This document shows positions 50,101-59,100 of a DNA stretch of 64,000 bases, piece by piece (position 1 is the first letter of the stretch; each line of letters begins with the position of its first letter). A program made the translations under genes and the position numbers. The notes under the pieces were generated by a model. That model had not been told where the DNA came from and ran no database searches. It saw only the letters and a list, made by a program, of their open reading frames with translations. The stretch covers positions 40,087,039-40,151,038 of the forward strand of contig OZ020487.1 in assembly GCA_963971405.1 (NCBI GenBank). The letters are read 5' to 3'. This DNA is from Psococerastis gibbosa. Lineage: Eukaryota; Arthropoda; Insecta; Psocodea; Psocidae.

Positions 50101-53100
50101 ATGTAGTAGTAATAGTATGGTTTGACACAGTCCAAGGCAACGGTGTGGGCCCATAGGACTCCAGTGGACCTCTTGATTATAGTGGATTCCGAACCACATG
50201 GGAAACACAGTGAAGTCACACGATTAGTTCGGAGGTGACCAGGACAAGTCCTACCATGTTTCCCTATCGGCACTGTGCACACGACCAATTTATCTGCAGC
50301 TTTGAACCTGCTCTGGTCCGCTGGATTCAACCTGGTATGGCGGCCGGCTAGGTAGGCTATACGTAACTTGCCTACCTAATTCGTATGAAATATACTGTGT
50401 CTTTTCTTTTTATTCAAATGAAAGAATTAGGCTGGAATAATTATTAAGTCTTCTTCTTATTTTATTCTATATACTCATTAATTAAGAGTGGCGTATCCGT
50501 AGAAATGACGAGCTGTACGCAATATACCAAGAACCTACGATAGTAGCTGAAATCAAGATAGCCCGCATCAGGTGGCTAGCACGTGGAACGAAAGTCCCAA
50601 AACAGGGCAGCATTATTACACAAGGTGCCCCAAGGGAGAAGAAGATGCAATGGCTGGACGACGTCGAGGTGGATCTGGCGACCCTTGGCGTCGATGCCTG
50701 GCGAAGGAGAGCGCCAAACCGCGATGTGACAGAGCAGGTCAAGGTCCTTCAAGGCCGGTAGCGCCAACGAGCAAGTAAGTAAGTAAGTAATTATTAATTC
50801 TCCCCTTTAAGATGCGCTCGCAGGAATATAGAATCCACTTAGCCAACATTCAATTTCCAACCCAATTAGAACCAAGAATGGTTGTTGATGTCATGGCGTA
50901 ATTCAGCTAATCCAGGTGAACAAGTTTGAGTTCTGCTAGATGACAGAAGCTATTCTTGGAGGAGATTAGCTGTCGTAACTTTGAAATTGAGGGTTATGGA
51001 CACTTTAATTAACAATTGTACCGGACTTCCACTTTCCGAATTATACCTAATTGTAAAATAGCTAGGTAGGTACCTACCATAAAAATGTACCAAGTACCGT
51101 ATTTGATTTCGTTATTAATAAGTCGTTCTCTATATTTGTTGATTTTTTTGAGCCCAATGTTAGGCACTCATTTAAACTGTGTGTCTATAAGTAAATAAAT
51201 AAATAATTAGTTTATTTCTCTTGAGTTTATATATTCCTTCTTCTTCTTCCCCCCTTAAGGGGGGGGATTCCACAGACCTGCAAGTGCAAAATACAAGTGA
51301 CATGGTAGCAGACATTTAAGACTTAGGCGGGGTTTCCACCGACCTCGCATTGCAGAATGCAAATGACATTGACGGAAATGTTTGTCTTACTCTATGTCAT
51401 AGTTAAAATCGATCAATGATCATAGAGTAAAATCGCAAACAAACTAAAATTTAAAAAATGGCGTCATTGGATATGTTAAGTACAAACATTTTAATAGATT
51501 TCTATAAAAAGAAAAATTCAAATTTCCGTCAATGTCATTTGCATTCTGCAATGCGAGGTCGGTGGAAACCCCGCCTAAGTCTTGAATGTCTTTTACCACG
51601 TCACCGTATTTGTATTTTGCACTTGCAGGTCTGTGGAATCCCCGCCTTAGAGTCTAAATAATAATAAGCGATATTTAAAAAATATACTGAAATACTGAAG
51701 GAATAGCAAGCAATCACAACCAACAAATGCACAGGAAATTACGCAGAAGCGCCATAACGCGGCTTGCAGGAAATTGTAGAAACCTCATTCGCTGCTGATC
51801 GCTAACTAATAATGATTTGCCATTTTGATTTTGAACGAATTGTTACCGTATACGGTGTACCTGTATACCTAAAAATTTTCACTGAAACTGCAAGTCTGTC
51901 CAATGTACTAGTATTTACCAACCTATTTATGACCGCAAGGCCGTAGCCAGACGGGGGTCCAGGGAGTCCGGACCCGAAATATTTGCGTTTAAAATCCAGT
52001 GGTTAAGACGACGCCCGAACGTAGGTTCGAATCCCGATAAGCCCAGTTTTTCTATATCCTCTAATTTCCGACTATATGTAGCCTACTAATAATATAATTA
52101 ATTACCTCATTATGTATTACAACAGATTTTTTCGATTGATAAAAAAAATGCCCAAGCAATTAGGTCAAGTATTCTTCTGATGATTAATGAGCTACAAAAT
52201 ATGTATTTGCATTCATTTTACATTATTATAGAACTGTAAGTCTAAGCACAACACTTGAGCTACATGAGAAGAGGTGGAATAGCCATGGGGATAGTACGGA
52301 ATAAGGAATCAATATCAACAGATACACACAATACCAAGGGCGCATTACCACTTCAGCGAAATTGAAGAGCTTCCCCCTTGGCCTCTGGGGTAGGAAACTG
52401 AAATACAGTATACCTACATTAAATTGCTACATCCATCAACATGCATTGATAGATCGAATGGTATATATCTCATGTAGACACACGTCTGATACATATCAAA
52501 ATACACTTACCAATATTGACAACGCCATGATTTGTCAGTTCCCAGCAACTGTGTAACCTGAGGATGCTCAGTGAGTTGCTCTGTTTGGGGGAGAAGTAGC
52601 CAAGGGCGGCGTCGGTCACGTGGTACGCCTGCAGGGAGAACTCGTAGAGGGAGGGTAGCAGCTGCGCCACTGCCCCGACAGCCTCGTCAGCGACGTTGAT
52701 GCAGTCGCTGAGGGTGAGGGAGACAATGCGGGGCGTCAGGCAGGCCCACAGTCCGGCCTCCGTTACCTCATTGCAACCTGCGAGTTCTAATTCGAACAAA
52801 GCCTGCAACAAAGCGAGGAACATCCATAATAGGCGCCCATTCCACCGACCGGCTAGGGCTATTCACAAAAACGGTGACGTGGTAGCAGACATTCAAGACT
52901 TAGGTAGCGTTTCCAACGACCTCGCATTGCAGAATGCAAATGGACGGAAATTAGAATTTTTCTTTTTATAGAAATCTATTAAAATGTTTGTACTTAACAT
53001 ATCCCATGACGCCATTTTTTAATTTTAGTTTGTTTGTTTGTGATTTTACTGTATGATCATTGATCAATTTTAACTATGGCATAGAGGAAAATGAACAGTT

Positions 53101-56100
53101 CCGTCAATTCTGCAATGCGAGGTCGGTGGAAACCCCGCCTAAGTCTTGAATGTCTGCTACCACGTCACTGTTTTTGTAAATAGCCCTAGCCGGTCGGTGG
53201 AGTGGGCACCTTAACAAATAGTCGCTGAGGGTGTGAGAGAAACCGCCATGTGCTTCTGTGATACGAGTAAATATGTTGCTATCAAAATGCGTAAAACTCC
53301 ACAATATCACGCCTATTATTTCAAAAACATTCCCCCCTTCGGCCACCCGAACCGTCGGGTGCCTGCGCAATGGGCATGAAGATCATACCCCCTAATTAGA
53401 AGCTACGTAAGTCCATGAAAACGACTTTCTTCCATTTTATATGTATTGCTACATTTTTATGAAAATGGGGGGCGCCAAATGAAGCACCACCCCCTTGAAA
53501 ACCTATCATTACGCCATCCTGTGGTAGGTATTCGTAAGTGGGCAAACTGTTGTATGAAAATTTGACCCCCCCCCCCCCCCCGTCCTAAATAAAATCTGGC
53601 TTCGCCACTCTACTCATTACTCCTGCCAGACTATGAATGGCAACCATAAGAATTCTTGTGTATACCTATAATGTTTATTTCGTATTATAGCTAACAATCA
53701 CATCTGCATTCATTCAATTACCGCTGGGAATGAAATCGATGACGTCTGACTGCCGGCGTGGTCAAGTCCATATTTACCGCTAGCCATGGATCTCACGATA
53801 TGTAATTTTTATTATTACTATTAAACTATTTCCGTATTATTTTAAGAAGCGTTCTATGGGAACTTCTCTTTAGTTTTCCGATGACGTCTATTAAACTCTC
53901 AAGTTTATTTAAGTTTCATTACTTACGGGCAGAGATGGACATCAGTGAACAATTATTGCACTCAGCGACTTTAAATAGAACTAACAGAATACCGCACACC
54001 ATAAATATATGCTGGTACACCTGTTGGGACATATGGCAGGTCTAAATACAAGCACTAATTAAAAATAACTCATTAAAATCTTCGTCATGACGCAATTTGC
54101 ATTGGGCTGTCATAATAAAGTTGGCTCGGCAAACTGAAATCATCATCCGTTAATTTTCAGCACTATAATAGATTTAGGTTAGCTGGTAGAGTAGCCCTTC
54201 AGGGCTAAAGCTCGCCCATTATAAAGACGTTTTTAACTTAATTTCATATAATGTACACGTTATTAATATTGTTGTATTAGGTTCTGCATGCTGTATTGCT
54301 TTAGGGGTGTATATTTCCGAGCTTTGGGTGACTTCTGTATTCTACACCCTTGTAATTCAATGCTAACTACTTTGCGTGGGTTACCTGAGGTTTATTAAAT
54401 AAAAAATTATACTGTATAAATTAGTCGGTTTTACAATACGGCTGAGCTTCCCCATTGGCACTTTTACCAGTTGTATGTGATGTGAAACTCTCCTGCACAG
54501 TGGTACTACTGATTCAAAGACGCAAATGGAAGCCTCGGGGTGACCTCTTCACGGTGCGCAAGTGGCGCTAAGCTAAGAGGGAAGAAGACGTATTTGTGTG
54601 GGTTGATATCGAGGAGTGAACCAGTTTGCCAATGGCTAGAAACTAATTCCGAAAAATGTCAATAGTGTCCGAAAACCGGTGGGGCCGTTGGCAGGGCAAG
54701 GTTCAAATAATAATAATATAATAAAAGATAGTCTAACACAGTGGTCCCCAAACTGTGCACCGCGGTGCCCTAAGGGATCCGCGACAACTCGCTAGGGGCA
54801 CCGCGGCGCCATGGGAATTTAGACTATGTAAAACATAAATAAACAATCATTTAAAACTATAAAATTAGTATTTTTTTCTTATAATTGAAACAATTTTATT
54901 TCCCCGCCAAGCGTTATTTCTTTTATGTATATTTGAGAATTTGAAATTTTTTAGTGTTCTTTTGTAGGTCTGCATGTATACAATACTGAATATGCATTTA
55001 GCTATAAGTTAGAAGCATCATTTCTTTGGTATTAATAAAACATATTTTAAGTTTTGACCATATATTGGCATGAAGAGGCATGAAGCAAAGTAGGGATGCA
55101 TACGTGGCATGCAAGGCCGTACCAAGGTTTTTTGTTGTATGTATTAAAAGGGAGTTCGATCGACAACTGGCCATCGGCATCACCTGAAGCTGGAAGCCAG
55201 TAGAAAGAAGTAAGTAAGTAAGTAAGAACGGGCGAATTTTAACCCCGATGCATGAAGTTACTTTTTTTCAAATCTATCTGGGTGCGGCCTTATCGGTATG
55301 TATTCAGTCTACTCACACTGTAGACTACAGGCTATATAATTGCCACGTTTTGTTGTAATTGAATCCATAGTATGGTAATCTGAAGATAATGTGACTCGCA
55401 TTGCACAAGGGAGATGATGACAAACACTGCCCCCCCCCCCTGCCCATGATACACATTTTCATGTATTTTCCCTCAAAACATGCGTAGACTATATTTTAGC
55501 ATTGCCACTTCCAGTGGCGTAACGATAGGTTTTCGAAGGGGGCGGGCGGTGTTTCATTTGGCACCCCTCCACCATTTTTATAAAAATGTAGAAAAGGGGC
55601 TAAGCCGTTCTCATGGACGTACAAAGCTTTTTAAATGACCTTAATATCTCTTTCGCAGGGGCTAGAGAAGTTCGAGAGGCCGTGGGGGGATCTGGGGGTC
55701 TCACACGGGTGATTTTTTTTTTGTTGATAGACCGACAGATAGTTAGTTCTTGGTACCTCAAACGTGTAAAGCCACTGAAATCGCGAAGTCGAACATTTGA
55801 CCATCTCAAAGCTTTCCTTATACTACGCAGTTATAAATAGGTAAGCAAAAAATCGCTTAGACTATGAAATAAAAAATGAAAAGTGTGAATTTGACGGGTG
55901 CCAAAAAAAAAATTAATTCTTAGGTACAATATATAGTCAGTTTCCTCCTGATATTTGGGTATTGTAGATGCTTTGGACTGGGGGTCAGGTAACGCTGACA
56001 TTAGCTGTCATATTTATTGAAGTCGTAAAAAAGTAAGTACAATATCCTTTCAGCACGGGAATTCGTAGGATAAAGGTTTACTTGAGTCATAATTTTAGAT

Positions 56101-59100
56101 CTCTTGCCTGTAGCATTCAGATTATTCTGAGCCAAGTAGAAACTGGACTCCTGTCAAAATAATTAAAAACTGAAATTTTTTGATTAGGTATGTAGCCTAC
56201 CAGGGGCGTAAAGTTGGGGGGGAGCACGGTCTAACTTGCCCCCCCCCTCAGCTCCTTTTGGGGGACTTTGCCCCCCCCCCCTCTATTCCCGAGTAATGTA
56301 TAAGACGTGGTTCATGTCTCCCCGGGCCCTTTGCAGCAATATGAATGTAAGCACTCCTTTTTTAGCTTTGTAAAATCTACAGATATACTTTCCTACTATT
56401 AAAATGCGTAAAACTCCACTATTTTGCACTTATATATCTTCAATTTTTCCTTATCCTGCCTGATGACGTCATATGGTATACTTAGTTTTGCCCCCGCCAT
56501 CATTCTAAAACTTTGCGCCTCTTTAGCCTTCAGAAATAATTTACAACAGCTTACCTGGAGGTGGTCTAAGAGAGCTTCAAGCCCCCGGTCGGAGACACTG
56601 GCACACCGGAGGCCCAGCGAGTGGACGTGATTGGCTGCTAAAGAATACGAGTGTACTAAATCTAAGGCATCCTCGTCAGTGGCTCCAATTAGAACTACGG
56701 AATGGAACCCCCGGCGAAGCATTGAGGTATAGAGACGGGCCCTGTCACCCTGGGAGCATGTCCGCAGCTCCTTGCAGTAAATGACGGGTTGGAGCCCAGT
56801 CCAATATCGGGGAGACCGATACAAGTGGTCTCTCCAGCGGAGACAAACCTGCAAAGAAATAATGGAAAAAAATAAATGCGTTATTTGGATCCGGCAATGC
56901 TGCTGTAGGTCAGAGAAGGGGAAGGCCAGGACCAAGGCCGTAGCCAAGGGGAGGTTCATGGGGGTTCAACCCCCCCCCCCCCCCAAATGAAATGGCCTGA
57001 TACTAGATTGAATTGGATTTTGAGAGGAAAAATAAAAACCACTATGTAATACCCAAAGAAATTTCTAACCCCCCCCCCCCTAGCGAAAAAAAAACCTGGT
57101 TACTACCGTGGCCAGGGCTAACGATTCAGAAGAAAGTTGTAGTGAACAGAACTCGACACTGCCACACCCCCGACATGTAGGCTAGTACAATATGCAAGTA
57201 AATAAATATATAAAATGTGTAACATCCATATTGGCATGAGGTGTACGTGGTACGCGCGTCTGTATGGCTTGACAGATTTCGGACCTTGTGAGTAGAACCT
57301 GCTGATGACCGCTGACTTTGGGAGCCTAAGTTGGTGGCCATTAGATAGCGGGAACGAGAAGCAGTGGGACGACAACAGGGACCAATGGCAAGGCCGTAGC
57401 CAGTTTTTTTTCGGGGGGGGGGGGGTTTCAGAAATTTCATTGGATATTACATAGTAGTTTTTATGTTTCCTCTCTAAATTCGATTCTATCTAGTGTCAAG
57501 CCATTTCATTTCGGGGGGGGGGGGGGGGGGGGGGGTTGAACCCCCCATGAACTCCCTTTGGCTACGGCCTTGACCGATGGAATCCAGAAGACGTAGATTG
57601 GGCCTGCGCATGCCCCTTTGAATGTATTTGCATAGTGCACATCATCCTCTTCTTCTTCTTCACTGGGGTAAGTTGCATATTCTCTTTTGTATAGCGTGTT
57701 TAGGTGTTATATGGTACCTCCTGACCACTGAGTCTAAGGAATCATACGACAAACGATGTGACCAGAGGGAGTACGGCGAGGAAAAGGAGCAGAAGTAGGT
57801 GAGGCAACATATGGGACCGACACTATTTGTTAATCTGCTATATTATTAATATAATTATATAATGTATGAATAAAATATCATAAAATAAAATAAATTGGAA
57901 AGCAAAAAGAAGCGACTTTTTATTGAACCAGTTGATATATAATAGTATACCAACTGTAACTAGGCAATAGGCAATTTTACAGTCGATGGTCATACAATAA
58001 TACAACACAACAATATAAGTACAATAGTATTTTAATTGTAGCATTTTGCTACTAATCTCTTCTAGTCTCTTCACCTAGTAGTTAGCTATTTCCAGTATAT
58101 ATTGTACTACTCATTCATCGAGAGAAACGTTTCAAAAGATTTTTTTCCACATGGCCGTTTTTTTTTTTTATTTTTTTTCTGAGGAAGTGTTAAATCTGGC
58201 ATTAGACAAGCAAGCCAAGTTTGAGTTCATTGACTGCCCAGCTAGGACTGCGCCCAAACTTCCTAAACGACCTAAAATCGGTATTTATAGGCTTAATTTC
58301 AATTTACACTGAAAGCATGGTGTTTATAAAGGTGGGATGAGCCGTTGCAATATCTGCGGATTAATGGAAGGTTGTCTTGTCTTGAAAGGAAGGATATGAT
58401 AGGGAGGATGAACCGAAAGGCTTATGAAAAGATTTAGAAAGAAGCTTAGAGGTATAAGTTGCGGACTCACAAACCACACCCTCGATTCCCATGGGCTAGT
58501 AACACATATGTTGCACCAGAACTCCTGAAGAACTAAAAATTAGGTTACTGACGTATTAGAATCCTACTTTAAGAGGATATGCTACGTAGAAAGTAGGCAC
58601 CCCAAAATTAAATACTTTTCAATTTTTATTTCATTAAAAATTTGGCTCATTTCAGTTGTAGAAGACTAGTTCGTGCATCATATAATCGAGTATTTTTACT
58701 TTTCGGTTTTGAAGTTTTTCCATGAATCTCAGATTACGCGAAATTTTTAGTTCATACTGGTTTTTATGAAAGAACTAAGGTACCAAAAATTTAATATTTC
58801 CTACTATATGATGCTTGAAGTAGGTATCTACAACTTACATGAGCCAAATCTTTAATAACTGCTTTCTCAAATAATTAAAAAATAAAAAGTCAATAAAAGC
58901 AACACATTTTGGGGTGCTAATTTTCTACGTAGCGTGTCCTCTTAGCATCAATGTGGGATAATTAATCTGCTTTAAGCCTACCCTTTTGCTATGCTGTATA
59001 TGAATGAATTGTTAAATGTACCTAATACCCGTGACGGTAACCAGTACGTACTTATACAATGAATAATGAATTAAAAGACAATTGGGGGGGGGGGGGGCAT

